Counted from the first letter of the stretch, positions 24,797 to 36,339 are shown. The stretch is 64,000 bases of DNA from Eublepharis macularius (GCF_028583425.1 NC_072796.1:122175464-122239463); one strand, 5' to 3'. Numbers and translations are program-made. The notes: generated by a model not told the origin, from the sequence alone.

Positions 24797-25030
24797 TGCA
24801 TTTATTTATTTATATCCTGCTTTTTTTCTCAGCAGAGAACACAAAGTGGTTTTGAACATCATTCTCCCCTCTTCTATTTTCTCACAACAACCCTGTGAGC
24901 TAGGCTGGGCTGAGAGATTGTGATGAGCCCAAGGTCACCCAGTGAGCTTCCATGGTAAATGTGGGGATTCAAATCCAGGTCTCCTAGGATCCTAATCTGA
25001 CACTCTATCCAATATGCCACACTGGCATAG
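24797..25030 (-). repeat. tRNA-derived SINE (Sauria type), near full length
   Basis: The plus strand shows the reverse complement: tail 'atttatttatttatatcctg', then 'ccaaggtcacccagtgagct', 'ggattcaaatccaggtctcc' (B box) and the head 'ccaatatgccacactggc'. Confidence 0.75.
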
Positions 25031-25034
25031 TAGA

Positions 25035-25750
25035 GAAAGGCAGGGTATAAATTGTTAAGTAAATATATACAAATTAACCTGTCACTTCATGTATATAAAG
25101 CAAATGCTCTACCATTGAGCCATAGTCCCCGGGGACTATGAGGAGGAGGATGAACCCAAATTGCTGGCTGATCTAGGATGACTGCTTTTACATGTTGTAC
25201 AGAACACTGAGCTAGGGTAGGTGAAATACTTTGCCTACTCAGAAAACACTCTGGAAATGCTATTATTCTTAAATTTGCTTTGAAGTTAATTCCTATTTGT
25301 TCAATGGGATTAGTCCTTAGTCAATGGCATTTAGGATTGTAGCCATGTGAAGCCCATAAAAATTGGCTGGTAGAGACCCATTATAACTCACTCTGGATTG
25401 GCATGCTAGATCCCACGCAGATGTTACGGCAGCTGGCTTTCCTTCACAGAGCCGCTCATGCCAGTGGTCTCCCTCACACAGAACGCTGGAAGCAATGAAC
25501 ATTTCTCTGAACACATATTCCAGCGTAGCTCATTAGTGCAGTTAGCATCTAATGAATTTATAACTTTTCCATATTAAACGTAATGTGTTGCAATATGTCC
25601 CTTGCACGGCGTCAGCTGCTCCACATGAAATGTGGGAGATTCATGTTGAGCATCATCATCTCAGATTGTTTTTTCTGCCCTGAAATATAGTTGGGGGGGG
25701 GAGAAGCAGCTTCAGCAAAACTTTGATCAGAAACAGCCCAGAGGGAAAGG
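25035..25750. other. No recognised feature
   Basis: Single-copy-looking sequence. Around 25260-25335 a weak copy of the 88-bp palindrome may be present. Confidence 0.35.
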
Positions 25751-25759
25751 GTTAAGCAC

Positions 25760-26175
25760 TAGAGATGGGCAATGAACCGTGTGTTCGTGGTTTGTCATAT
25801 TTCACGAACCACGAACTTTCACGAACCTGCCCCGGTTCATGAACCGGTTTGTTTGGCTCATGAAAACAGCACATCCAGGTCAGCAAATTGTCACTTCTGG
25901 GCCAGCAGAAGGTCTGCAGGAAGTCCATCCCCTGTTGCCTAGGAACACCGCCCTGAGCCCGTCTGACGGGGAGGGCGGTCTAGAAATGCAATAAATAAAT
26001 AAATAAACATTGATCAGCGCCAGGCTGTCTGCAGTGACGAACCAGAAAATGAACCAGCCTAAAGTTCATGGCAGTTCGTCAGAAATGGGCTCTGATGAAC
26101 TGCTGGTTCGTGAACCATGAACCAGCCCGGTTCATCACGAACTTTGGTTCGCATTTCAGTTTGTGCCCATCTCTA
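25760..26175. mobile_element. hAT-type element (TAGAGATGGGC ends) with nested LINE tail
   Basis: Ends 'tagagatgggca' and 'tgcccatctcta' with identical flanks TTAAGCAC (25752-25759 and 26176-26183). The body is made of inverted 'gttcgtgaaccatgaacc'-type words. A short LINE-like 3' tail (about 25944-26007: 'ccgccctgagcccgtctgac' to 'aataaataaataaa') appears to sit inside it. Confidence 0.88.
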
Positions 26176-26276
26176 TTAAGCACCTCTCCTTCCTACTTCC
26201 TCAACAAGCCCTCCATCCTGCTGCAGTTCAGATTAAAAGAAGAAGTTGCAATATACTTCATTTATCCATAAGGCAG

Positions 26277-26545
26277 TGCCAGCTACTGCTTGGGAAATTC
26301 CTGGAGATTTGAGGATGGTGCCTAGGGAGGCTTGGGACATGGGCATATTTGAGCTCATTTCTCCAGGCTGCCTCCTGGCCTACCTCCTCCCATCGATCAA
26401 CTGGTGATCATTAGGCAGAGGCAGAAATCAGGAGGGATGTGATGCCATAGAGTCTGCCCTCCAACACAGCCATTTTCTCCAGAGGAACTGGTCTCTCTGT
26501 CTGGAGATCAGTTGTATTTCTGGGAGTATCCCAGGCCCAGTGGCC
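26277..26545 (-). repeat. ~210-bp interspersed repeat, minus orientation
   Basis: 'gcttgggaaattcctggaga' to 'gaggaactggtctctctgtc'. About 70 bp longer than other copies because of extra sequence near 26340-26420. Confidence 0.55.
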
Positions 26546-26789
26546 AGAAGCACCACACAGAGTTTTCCCAGGAATAGGCTGCCAGGGGGAGGGAGGGAAA
26601 GCTGGGGGAAGCAGATAATGGTAAGATGGCTAATGGGTGGGAAGAAGAGAAGGGAGCAAGAAAGGGGGAGAGGCTAAGAGGGCTTTCAGGGAAGGAAAAG
26701 CAGAAATAGTGGGTGGGATGAGATGTCCCTCACAAGTCCTTGTGAGTCTGCCACTTGTATTTATATACATTGTCTTACTGTATGTACTG

Positions 26790-27085
26790 TAGGACTGCTA
26801 GGTTCCCAGGAGCCCAATCAGGTGGGGTGGCGGAGCACATGAGAAGGAGGACTTACCTCACATCCACGCTTTGTGCATGCATGCTCCGGGGCTCTTCCTT
26901 GTCAGGCCAGGAATTACGTCATTCCCAGAGCAAAAAGGAAGGGAATGCCCCTGCAGGGGGCTGATTTAACAAAAATCAAACCAAATTTCATTATTCCTGG
27001 TTTGTGCTCTGGAGTTCCTGGGCCCATTCCCTGCACTTCTCCTCACCCCCACCGGACAGGTGAGTGTTGGGGAGGTGATGCCTAG
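26790..27085 (+). repeat. Unclassified interspersed repeat
   Basis: 'tgctaggttcccaggagccc', 'caggaattacgtcattccca' and a final 'ccggacaggtgagtg' reappear with similar order at 62340-62690. Class unknown. Confidence 0.45.
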
Positions 27086-27765
27086 GAGCAGGGAATCACT
27101 AGACTGTGCTGTCATATACCTCATATCTTTTAGAGTCAAGTTTTCACATAACAAAGAGGAAAATCTACCTCATTTCCTTTGCCCAGTATGGGTTGCTACA
27201 TAAAAAAATATTTTCAGGGTTTCATTTATTACCAGGGCCTTTCTTTGAGAACCATTTTCAGTGCCAAGGAGGAACCCTAAAACATGGAGTACTCTTGTGC
27301 ATATGCAGAGTGACTTTCTGTCCTCATTTAGGTAAACACAACTAGCCCTCATACAGGACCACACAGAGGGAGGAGGAAAGATACAAAATTCTGGAGGCCT
27401 GGTCTCCCCAGGAGCCTATGAGTGGGCAAGTGATTTTCCTTCTTATAATATTGGGGGGGAGGCAGAGGAAATCTTTGTTTAGGCCCCTGTGGTGGCCTAA
27501 CCTTTACAATCCTGCCCTTATATACCTGGAGTTGGCTCTCCAAGAAACATGGCATGACCTCTAGGCAAGTAAGAGTACTACCTTTGAGTGAACAATTTAA
27601 AAGGAATCAGTGTTTGTGCTCCTATTTAAGGCAGTGAGTGGTACCCTTTTAATGAAATTTCTTCCCAAGGAAACATCCCATATCTGATCTGTTTGATAGT
27701 AACCTCCTTTTTCACCAGGCCTTCAACTAGGCTGTTGAGTTCCTTTAGGTGTTGACACCTGCTTT
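27086..27765. other. No recognised feature
   Basis: Single-copy-looking sequence upstream of AARD. Nothing supported. Confidence 0.35.
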
Positions 27766-27935
27766 CTGTGCTGTACATTTTTCTGAAAGTTGTATGGTTC
27801 TCTTGTGTGTTTTAATGTATTTGGGTGTGGCATTTTATTGCTTGTTTGTGAACCATTCTGTGAGCCTTGAATGACTGGTGAAAGCGAGAGGCAGAAATTA
27901 AAGTAATAAATATTTAAGGAACAAATAGAATCACT
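27766..27935 (+). mobile_element. LINE 3' tail
   Basis: 'tgtgagccttgaatgactgg' and 'cagaaattaaagtaataaat' form a CR1-superfamily-like 3' end. Weak assignment. Confidence 0.4.
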
Positions 27936-28324
27936 CTGAGTAACAAATACAGCGAAGAGGCAGGACTGAAAGACTCCCAATAAATAAAAGTTGCCTCAGT
28001 GCCCTTAAATGTGAACTTTCCTCAGTTGTAGATTATCTTCAAGAAGGGGGGGGGGTGAGCCAAGTAGATCCCCTCCTTTTCCGCTCTTACTTTCCATTGA
28101 ACTCCCACTTTCTTTGGAATGAGGGGATGGGTGAGGGGTGGAGATTTGCTTTGCAAGGGAGCTGGAAACAGTTCCAGGGCTGGAAAACAAAAGGCATGGT
28201 GAGGAGGGGTGCATGTGTGTAGACTGTCAGAGATTCTCTCGGGGACTTTGCATTCCCCGTCCTTTTCTTCATTCATACCCCCCACCCCCAGTCCAGTCTT
28301 GCCTGACTAGGCCTGGCTGGAAGG

Positions 28325-28546
28325 ATGAGCGTGGAGAATCCTTGCGAAGAGGCTCTCTCCAGCTTGCTTCTGGAGGATGTCAAGCAGAGGCTGCAGAAAG
28401 CATTTCGGGAACAGAGGACAGCCTCGTCCCCTCAAGCACTGAGACCGGCAGCAAGTAAGGACAGAGGAAAGAGGACCCTGGCTGCCCAGGAGGAGCTGCG
28501 CAGGGCACGCATAGAGGGGGCCATTGCCTGGCTACGGGTAGAACTG
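28325..28546 (+). CDS. AARD: AARD exon 1
   Basis: The ATG at 28325 is the first in frame, and the sequence upstream shows no TATA box or CpG island. Ends VEL|gtgagt. The frame runs on past the donor into nonsense, so the splice is needed to reach exon 2. Confidence 0.83.
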
Positions 28547-31392
28547 GTGAGTGAAGCAGGCAGGTCCCTGTCTTTTGGGGTAGTTGAAACTGTACTGCAA
28601 TTCCAGTCATTGAAAAGACAGATCTGTGTTCTGGAAGGGATCGGGCCGGGTGTATAATGCCTTCTGTCAGAAGGGCAGCACAGGCTGAGAAGTCCTCAAT
28701 TCAAACCTCACCTCAGCCAGGAATTCACTGACTGCTCTTTGCCTCAGCAAGGTGGGGGTTTATTTATTTATTACCTTTTTATTATCCTGCTGTTCTTCCA
28801 AAGGACCTATGAGGTAAGTTAAGCTAGGGGTGAATGGCCAAAGGTTATCTCATGAATTTAATGGTATTTGTGGATTTGAAACTGGGTCTTCCTGAATGTA
28901 ATTCAGCTTTCTGTTACACCGTGCCAACTCTTTAGGACAGCATTTATCATTATAATGCCAACCTGCCTTGCCGGGTTGTTATTAAGGACTTTGAATACTT
29001 GAAGTGTGCTCCATAAAAATGCTGACTCTTGATAATAATAGTAATTCATAGTATTATTGATAGTAATAATAATAGTATTGATAATTTATTAATAGGGAAA
29101 CACTTTTGTCAACTGGTGATGAGGTTTCTGAGGAACGTCCTGTGGGGCACTGTATGGTGTTGAAGAATATTCGCTGATAGGATGTTTGGTTTGCTAGGGG
29201 TTCCGTTTTTTTTAAATGTTCTTTTGATTGATTGATTTGATTAGATTAGATGTTTAGTCCACCCTCCCCACCAGGCGGGCTCAGGGCGGAGTACAACATT
29301 TCAAATTACATACAGTTAAAACAGATAAAACAGTATACAAATAACATTAAAACAACTTTATACAATACAGCTTCTCTTCTTTTATTATGTTAACACATAT
29401 AAGTGTTTGTAAAATGTGAACATCATGCTTTGTCTGACAGAGATGAGATTTAAAAATTCCTCAACTAGTTGCCAAGAAGTCTTATGAATTTTAAAATCTC
29501 TGCTACCAGTCCTGTACATATTCTGTTACTTGTGCTGCTGTACCAATCAATATTTATTAAACCGTGTCTCAGAGCAGAACCACAAGTGACAAAAGGCACA
29601 GGTTGGACACTAGTCAGCTTCCCTCAAGTTTTGATGGGAAATGTAGGCATCCTGCTCTTGCAGCTTGGCTCTCTGACTGCTGTCCAACGGACTTTTCAAC
29701 TGTCACTTGTCCAACATTCCGCCAAGCTGCCTACATTTCCCATCAAAACTTGAGGGAAGCTGACAAGTGTCCAATCTGTGCCTTTTGTCACTTGTGGTTC
29801 TGCTCTCAGTGATATCTATTGACATGAACAGCATAGCATATTCATTAGAATGATGAAGTAGGATCTGGGAGACATGGGTTCAAATCTCCACTCTGCCATG
29901 GCAACCTACTGGGTGACCCTGGATTAATCTCTCTGTTTCTCAAGCTTTATCCACCACACAGGTTTATGATGAGGCTAAAATGAGGACGGACAAATCATGC
30001 TGTTCTCAATTCTATGCCCTTGTTTGAGGGGCATCAAATAAAGTATCCTTTATTACTATATTTGTACAAGAAAGCTCGCGTGGTGTAGCAGTTAGAATGC
30101 TGCACTACGATCTAGAAGACCCAAGGGTTGCCACCTCCAAGTTGGAAAATTCCTGGAGATTTTGGGGGTGGAACCTGGGGAAGGGCAGGATTTTGGAAAG
30201 GGATGGACATTAATGGGGTATAATTCCATAGAAAGCAGCCATTTTCTCCAGGAGAACAGATCTCTGCGGCCTAGAGATTAGTTGAAATACTGGGAGATTT
30301 CCAGCCACCACTTGGAGGTTGGCAATCATAATATCTCTTCCATAGAAGTTTGCTGGGTGATCTTGGATCAGTCTCTCTCTCTCAGCCTAATCTACATCAC
30401 AGGGTTATTGTCAAGATAAAATGGAGAAGGGGAGAAACGTTTACTCTGCCCTGAGCTCCGTGGAGGAAGGGTGAAGGATAAAAAAGTGTTACAAAAATAT
30501 GGGATTTATTCCAAGGATCTTTTTGCAAGCTCTGTGGCACAGCACTTGCTTTGTGTACAGGTTCAAGTCACTGGCATCTCCAGTGGAGGATCTTTGGTGG
30601 CAACTGTTGAAGACCTTTCTTTGCCTAAGACCCAGGTCAGCAGCCACCGGTCAGAGCAGTTGATGTCGTCCAATGATGTGATGCTAAAAGCACAGCTTCA
30701 TGTGCTTGTAAGACAGGGGTTGTGGTTCAGCAATTTGTGGCCTGCAGAAAGTCCCACGTTCAGTATTTGGCTACTCCGCTACATGACATTAAGGAGCAGA
30801 TTTCTTCTTGGTGATTAAAATGCAACGATGGTCTGACTTGGTTTAATGAAACTTCACGAGAGTAACTTCATCAGGAGATTTGTTACCCATCCTCAAACAG
30901 GGCAAAGGAAAAAGCTGAGGTTCAGAACTTTTCTGTTTGACGTTACGTGGTAACTTAATACAGCATTGCATTTGGTTCTATACTAAAGAAGTGTCCTTAG
31001 ATAGAATGTAGACCATAACTTGTTCTTCATCCTGATGTATGGAATTATCCGTTTCTTATCGGTAAGGAAAATACTCTGTGTACCAGACTGGGCATTTTGA
31101 TGTATTCATGGCATACACATCCTGGGATTGTTCTGTGATAGTGAAAATATTCCAAGGCTGAGGTCTGGTGAGCCCTGCCACTAATTAAGCCATGCTGGGT
31201 TGTTATCATCTGCTCAAACCAATTATGTTCTCCTTTTTATGTTCTTTGCAGCTGGAGATGAAGTCTCAGAACCGCCAGCTTGCCAAAACTCTGCTAGATT
31301 TAAGCACAGACATACAGAGACTGAGAAATGAAACAGAGATAATGGCATCTGTAGAGTCAAAGACCTTGAGCATTGCTGCAAGCCCAGAATAA
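28325..31392 (+). CDS. AARD: AARD, alanine/arginine-rich domain-containing protein (two exons)
   Basis: Exon 1 (28325-28546, 74 codons) ends in a consensus donor CTG|gtgagt, and exon 2 (31252-31392, 46 codons plus TAA) begins after ttctttgcag, both in phase 0. The 120-aa product has an N-terminal EEALSSLLLEDVKQRLQKAF helix, a basic alanine/arginine-rich middle (AAQEELRRARIEGAIAWLR) and a leucine-rich heptad tail (RQLAKTLLDLSTDIQRLRNE), so it probably forms a short coiled coil. The SLLLEDVKQRL and QLAKTLLDL blocks and the final NPE/SPE-like end match AARD as I know it from mammals (about 155 aa). In human AARD also lies just beyond RAD21 in this orientation. The molecular function is not known. 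The N-terminus is shorter than in human. I saw no clear AATAAA soon after the stop. Confidence 0.85.
28760..28930 (-). repeat. tRNA-derived SINE (Sauria type), minus strand
   Basis: The plus strand shows a 'tttatttatttattaccttt' tail, then 'ggccaaaggttatctc' and 'gaaactgggtcttcctgaat'. The head is decayed. Confidence 0.55.
29025..29095. repeat. (AAT)n-rich microsatellite
   Basis: Irregular 'aataataatag' and 'attattgat' units. Confidence 0.6.
29225..29375 (-). mobile_element. LINE 3' end, minus strand
   Basis: 'ccaccctccccaccaggcgg' and 'gctcagggcggagtacaaca' are the reverse complement of the CR1-type 3' UTR seen whole at 39.1 kb. Confidence 0.65.
29571..29806. mobile_element. MITE with long inverted ends
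   Basis: The arm 'agagcagaaccacaagtgac' is answered by 'gtcacttgtggttctgctct', and inside 'cagcttccctcaagttttga' is answered by 'tcaaaacttgagggaagctg'. 236 bp. The target duplication is unclear. Confidence 0.75.
29835..30060 (+). repeat. tRNA-derived SINE (Sauria type)
   Basis: 'gacatgggttcaaatctcca' (B box), 'tactgggtgaccctggatta' and 'cacaggtttatgatgaggct'. Confidence 0.6.
30072..30500 (+). repeat. Sauria-type SINE interrupted by the ~210-bp repeat
   Basis: The head 'gctcgcgtggtgtagcagtt' to 'gatctagaagacccaag' is followed by an inserted copy of the ~210-bp repeat (about 30122-30333, minus orientation), after which the SINE resumes with 'agaagtttgctgggtgatct' and continues to its tail. 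The insertion order is SINE first, ~210-bp repeat second. Confidence 0.75.
30510..30720 (+). repeat. tRNA-derived SINE, second lineage
   Basis: 'gctctgtggcacagcacttg', 'tgtacaggttcaagtcactg' (B-box-like), 'gcatctccagt' and 'ctaagacccaggtcagcagc'. Confidence 0.5.
31252..31392 (+). CDS. AARD: AARD exon 2
   Basis: Encodes LEMKSQNRQLAKTLLDL and onward to SIAASPE, stop TAA at 31390-31392. A short (AAT)n tract begins right at the stop codon (31390-31412). Confidence 0.85.
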   Translation: MEMKSQNRQLAKTLLDLSTDIQRLRNETEIMASVESKTLSIAASPE

Positions 31393-32067
31393 TAATGATA
31401 ATAATAATAATAACTCGGGGAAAGTATGTAGCCCATTTAGATACAGTTTGGTTGCAAGATGTGACTCGAATACCACCCTTAAAGACAACTTCTAGTGACC
31501 CTGAGGGGGATATTTGTAAATAATATTTTGATGCCAACCTTAAAGTCTTCACCAAAGTAGAGAAAAGAACAGGAGAGAAGAACTGAAGACCTTTTGAACA
31601 ACCAATACGAACGTTACTGCTTTAACAGTCAAAATTCATCTCCATTCTCTTTGATCGCTCATCACTTGCAACTCTCATGTGTTTCAGTGTTTTATGCTGC
31701 ATAGTGAAAAATGTTAACAATCTTGTGGAATATTTCAAGTTCTTTCTTTTTTAGATTTCCAGTAGTATTTTAGATTTTTGTGCTAGATTCAATTATATGA
31801 AAAGAATGAAGTCAAAGAATGAATTCATAGCATGCTGAGGGTAGGTTCATACAAATTCAAGGGATAGAAAATGTGCCTGTGGGGAGGTAACTGGTGGGTG
31901 GAGTTGGAAAGTTTCATCTTTGCATTTCTTCAGACCTGGGCTTAAAAGCACAGGACTTCTATCATCATGTGTATTTTGAACTGGACGGTCAATCGTGTTG
32001 CTACTTGGAATAACATTCTGGACTGACTAGTGTAGGTTGCCCTGTATGAGGCTTCCATTGAAGAATA
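31393..32067 (+). other. Region downstream of the AARD stop, probably its 3' UTR in part
   Basis: No repeat after the (AAT)n tract. The 3' end of the transcript is not defined because I found no clear AATAAA. Confidence 0.4.
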
Positions 32068-32075
32068 TTTGGAAG

Positions 32076-32890
32076 TAGAGATGGGCACAAACAGCAACAC
32101 GAACTAAAAAAAGCCACAAACAGCCCAAACAGCTGTTCATGAACAAGCTGTTCGTGAGGCCCCATTCTAAACGATCAGGTGGTCGTTGCAAGCTTCGTTG
32201 CTGTTCGTCAAGCCAAACAGTCTGTCACCTGCAATCAATTCCCTTAGCAACCGAAGGCAGGGACTGCCTGAACTCTGTCTGAACTCCTGCTGTTGCCCTG
32301 GAAACCCCAATCTAAGCCCGATTTAGCTTGATAGGCAGGTCTTCCTTTCAAGTGTGGAGCTCCAAATTTGTTACAAGGAAGCAAAGAGCAGGGGGGGAGA
32401 AGGGCTCCCAGCTCTGGTTTTGCAGACAGTGAGGGAGAGACAGTTGGTGTTGGCAATTTGAGAGAGAGACAGGGAGAGTGCATTGGAGCTTGAATTTTCT
32501 TTGTGTGTGGTGTGATAGGGATCTACCTCTTCAAGTTCCAGGGCTGCTGCCAGGCTCTGGCCATCTATTAATTACTGGTACCTTTCCTGCTGCCAGCTCA
32601 GGTAAGGTTTTTGGGAATGGTGCGATAGGGATCTACCCCTTCAGGTTCCAGGGTTGCTGCCAGCCTCTGGGGCCAAGCTATTATTTATTATTGGTACATT
32701 TCCTGCTGTCTGCTCAAGTAGGGTTTCTGTGAGTGGTGTGGTAGGGATCTCAATGGCTGGAGGAGAGCCTGCTGGCCCCCACGAACAACGAACATGTTCG
32801 TGAACAGGTCATGTTTGTCAATGTCCGTTGTTCATTGATGGCAACGAACAATAAACATCATGTTCATTCCCCCCCCCCGTTCATGCCCTA
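32076..32890. mobile_element. hAT-type element (TAGAGATGGGC end), 815 bp
   Basis: Begins 'tagagatgggcac' and ends 'gttcatgccc' plus 'ta' with a small terminal deletion. The flanks TTTGGAAG (32068-32075 and 32891-32898) are identical. It contains two copies of a ~110-bp unit ('gatagggatctaccyctt' at about 32515 and 32623). The shorter copy at 60.76-61.00 kb is the same subfamily. Confidence 0.85.
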
Positions 32891-32899
32891 TTTGGAAGC

Positions 32900-33735
32900 C
32901 CCAGATGGTGCAAAATGACATTGTCATGGTATATTACCCAAATATCCATGATATTTGTAAAAGAGGAAGGTGATGGGTGCTTCACTTGTCCAGTGTTCCC
33001 TCAGCCCGTTCAATCCCTGCCTCACAACCATTTTTTTTCCTTCAGCAAGGCCTATTTCATATTTTGAAGCACAGTTGTAGAACAAATAACCAAAAAAGGA
33101 CTATAAGAGCAGATCATCTGCTTTGTATTCAAACTAACCAGTTAGAATGATCAGGTAGAAGGTGAAGTGAAAGATCTATTCCTGAAACCCTGGAGAGTCA
33201 CTGACAATCAGAGGAAACCTGGAAAGAACAATAGCCTAACCTGGGAGAAGAAAGCTTCATGTGTTCATGGATGGCAAGAGAAAGATGAAGCATGCCTTCC
33301 TGCTCTCCAGTTCTATCCTGTAAGCATGCAAAACATTTGACTTATGAGAAAAACATAGGTATGGGACCCCTGTTTCCCAGGTTATACTGATCAAGTGAAG
33401 GTACTAAGTCTGGGAGCAGGTTACTGAACTTGTATGAAATGTAATGTATAGTTTGGCCCTGTGTGTTTCTGCCCCTGGAGAGATTTTCAGGAAAAGCAAT
33501 AAATGTAACAGGAAAGCAAGGAAGAGAGTCCTTTAATAAGATGATCAGGCCAGTGGCCACTCCCCATTTCCTCATTAATTTATTTTAAGAATGTCTACCT
33601 TATTTTCTGTTCAAATAACCTTCCAGGTAACTTACCAGCAAAAACTACAAAGCATGGTTTTTGTTGGTAAGTTGCCTAGGAGGTTAAAAACAGAGGAACA
33701 AATAGATTTTGAGATGATAAACAAAAGCATACACA
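32900..33735. other. Mostly unrecognised; possible SINE remnant
   Basis: 33100-33240 resembles the second SINE lineage ('cagatcatctgctttgtatt', 'gaaaccctggagagtcactg'). Nothing else supported. Confidence 0.35.
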
Positions 33736-33739
33736 AAAC

Positions 33740-34328
33740 AGGATGTGTTGCCGTGTTAGTCTGTCTGTAGCAGTAGAAAAGAACAACAGTCCAGTAGCAC
33801 CTATAAGACTAACAAAATTTGTGGTAGGGTATGACCTTTTGTTAGTCACAGCTCACTTCTTCTGATACTTCAGATATGCAAAGGGTGATTAACACATGGA
33901 ATTCACTGCCTCAGGAGGTGGTGGCAGCTTCAAGTATAGACAGCTTCAAGAGGGCCTTGGATAAACATATGGAGCAGAGGTCCATCAGGTATAGATGGAA
34001 CTCTCTGTCTAGGGCAGTGATGCTCTGTATTCTTGGTGTTTGGGGGGGGGGAAGTGGGAGGGCTTCTAGTGTCCCTTCCCCACTGGTAGACCTCCTGAAG
34101 ACACCTGGTGTTTGGTCACTGTGTGACACAGAGTGTTGGACTGGATGGGCCATTGGCCTGATTCCAACGATGGGCCATTTCCAACGTGGCTTCTCTTATG
34201 TTCTCTTATGTTCTTATGCACTTCTTCAGGTACCTGAAGAAGTGAGCTCTGACTCACGAAAACTCATATCCTACCACAAATTTTGTTAGTCTTACAGGTG
34301 CTACTGGACTCTTGCTCTTTTCTACTCA
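33740..34328. mobile_element. Penelope-like inverted copy split by a CR1 insertion
   Basis: The left arm (33740 to about 33870) begins 'tgttgccgtgttagtctgtc' and the right arm (34219-34328) ends 'ggtgctactggactcttgct'. A CR1 LINE end sits between them. The right arm includes 'cacgaaaactcatatcctac' in the expected inverse order. Confidence 0.75.
33872..34218 (+). mobile_element. CR1 LINE 3' end nested in a Penelope-like copy
   Basis: Encodes VINTWNSLPQEVVAASSIDS and FKRALDKHM, the typical CR1 ORF2 C-terminus, then a 3' UTR ending in the repeated 'atgttctt' octamer typical of CR1. 5'-truncated. Confidence 0.85.
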
Positions 34329-34329
34329 T

Positions 34330-35190
34330 ACATAAAACAGAATAGGATCATCAAATTCTGATCCTCACAAAATGTTAAAATTGCAAGTCAGCAGAGCTGT
34401 AAGCAGTCGGCCCGGCCTCTGCCATCTTTAATAAGCCATTTAACATGGCTACCTGTGATATAAAATCACAAGGCCCCTGGATTTAAAATGGCATTTTGGA
34501 TTGCAGCCAGGGGAATTCCAGCTAATAGTTGCTGAGTCCCACCCGGGAGATCCAGACATGAATGGAATGCCACATAGGAATGCGGGGTGATCAGTGGTGA
34601 TTGGATTTGCAGTCTCTCCAGCTCCAGGAGGAGTCCAGTGTAACAAAGGTCTCACAGAGTCATCTCCACTTAACACATTCATTTCCCTCCTTCCATGATG
34701 AGATCTCCTGTCCTTGATTGAGGAGCTAATCAAATGGCATTCATAATTATTTATAATTCATTCCTGGGAAGGTACATTTCCCAACTAAATTCATCAACTC
34801 AGCTCCAGTGGACTACATTAGCAAACTGCCCTTTTGTGCAGAGCCCGGGCAAGATTTGCATTCTCTTTCACATGTCCCAGCAGCTACTAATCAAGGTAAT
34901 CAAACCTTTTGTTACTCCCAGGAACTGGCCATTGGAGTCTTTGTCCTAGTAGCTAGGTGGGCTATCCTAATTCAGGGCACGTTTTACCTTATAAAAGTAG
35001 TGCCCTGGCCCCATTCAAATTGTACATACTTATTGGATCCAAAGCCCTGTTCCCTTGAGGTTTGCTCTAAGCCTCAGATCCCAGCTGGGTGAAGGCGTGG
35101 GATGGGTGAACAAGTATATCTACCTATCCTGAAGAGTAGTCCAGTCTGCGGGAGAAGAGAGTAGCTTCAAATTCCAGCATCCTAGCTAGG
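34330..35190. other. Unassigned sequence, LTR-like in places
   Basis: A TATA-like 'ttataaaagtag' lies near 34990, followed by about 100 bp before the minisatellite. The block could be an old LTR, but no terminal repeat or target duplication is visible. Confidence 0.25.
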
Positions 35191-35194
35191 TGAA

Positions 35195-35645
35195 GGGGGG
35201 GGTGCGAGCATTGCCACTACTCCACTCCTGATCCCCACCAGGTGAAGGGGAAGCTGGCATTGCCTCCTGCTCTGCAGCTGATTCCAGCAGGGTGAAGAGG
35301 GGCAGGCATTGCCGCCTGCTCTGTGCCTGATCCCAGTTGGGGGAAAGCCAGGGGTAGGCATTGCTACCTGCTCCACTCCTGATCCCAGCTGGATGAAAGT
35401 GGGGCCACCTGCTCCACGCCTGATTGTGGTAGGTTGAAGGGGTGTCTGCATTGCCACCTGCTCTGCACCTAATCCTGCCTGGGTGGAGGGGGCATTGCCA
35501 CCTGTTCTGCTCCTGATCCCAACTGGGTGATGGCAGGGGCGGGCATTGCCACCTGTTCCACTCCTGATCCCAGCTGGGTGAATGTGGGGGGGGGGGCGGC
35601 ATTGCCACCTGCTCCCATGTTGATCCCAGGCTTGGCTTTCTACCA
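35195..35645. repeat. Minisatellite, about nine units of 44-56 bp
   Basis: The word 'gcattgccacctgc' or a close variant recurs at 35208, 35257, 35306, 35358, 35448, 35492, 35543 and 35599, with a deleted unit near 35401. Each unit also contains 'ctgatcccagctgggtga'. The repeated peptides on the minus strand result from the tandem structure. Confidence 0.9.
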
Positions 35646-36049
35646 CGGCATGCTCTCTGGAGGGACAGGGTGCCTCGCCCGGGCTTCCCTCTGCGGCAGC
35701 GCCCTCTGGTGGCATACCAGGGTTGAAGTGAGTCATCCGGAATACGCTTACTCTATATAGTAGGATAAGTGATATATCCACTCACTGTTAATCCATTTTG
35801 TCCTGAGATAGAAACTTTGTCTCAGTCCAGTCTTCAAAGTTGCAGGGCCAGGTTGATACTGCCAGGAAGCAGTGTTAATACTTGCGTAAGCTCACAGCTG
35901 TGTGCATGTTTCTCCTTTCCTCCAATTTATCCTCATAACAGCCCTGTGTGACACGTTAGCTAACACAGTTTATTGCCTTAGAGTCACACAGTGAGTTTCA
36001 TGATGATCATTTGAATGTGGATCTCAGCTAGGCACTGAAGCATTAAAAC

Positions 36050-36335
36050 CCTTATTTTATTTACTATATTTATAGCCCGCCTTTCTTGCTGATACTCAAG
36101 ACAGATTACATAGTGTAAAACAATACAGCCAAACAGCATGAGAAATCCATTAAACAACATAATAGGATAAGATTACAAACATTAGGAACAATGCAGAAAA
36201 AGTATTAGTCATGCTATGTCATAATGCAAAAAAAATTGATTTGCAAAAGTAGAAAGCAATGCAGTAAGAGCAAGATATATACAGTGGATACAAGATTAAG
36301 CAGATACAAGATTAGGTGAGAAAAACAAGAAGAAG
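36050..36335 (-). mobile_element. LINE 3' end, minus strand
   Basis: 'tatagcccgcctttcttgct' and 'actcaagacagattacatag'; relative of 9820-10200. Confidence 0.55.
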
Positions 36336-36339
36336 TAAT

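Larger units (their letters stand above)
28547..31251 (+). other. AARD intron
   Basis: 2.7-kb intron filled mostly by SINEs, a LINE tail and a MITE listed separately. 30730-31251 shows nothing recognisable. Confidence 0.7.

Noticed and set aside
35195..35645. CRISPR array
   Set aside because: Direct repeats are degenerate, unit lengths vary and there are no distinct spacers; the window is a vertebrate genome.
35182..35781. 199-codon repetitive open frame (minus)
   Set aside because: The repetitive peptide is a consequence of the minisatellite and no gene signals surround it.
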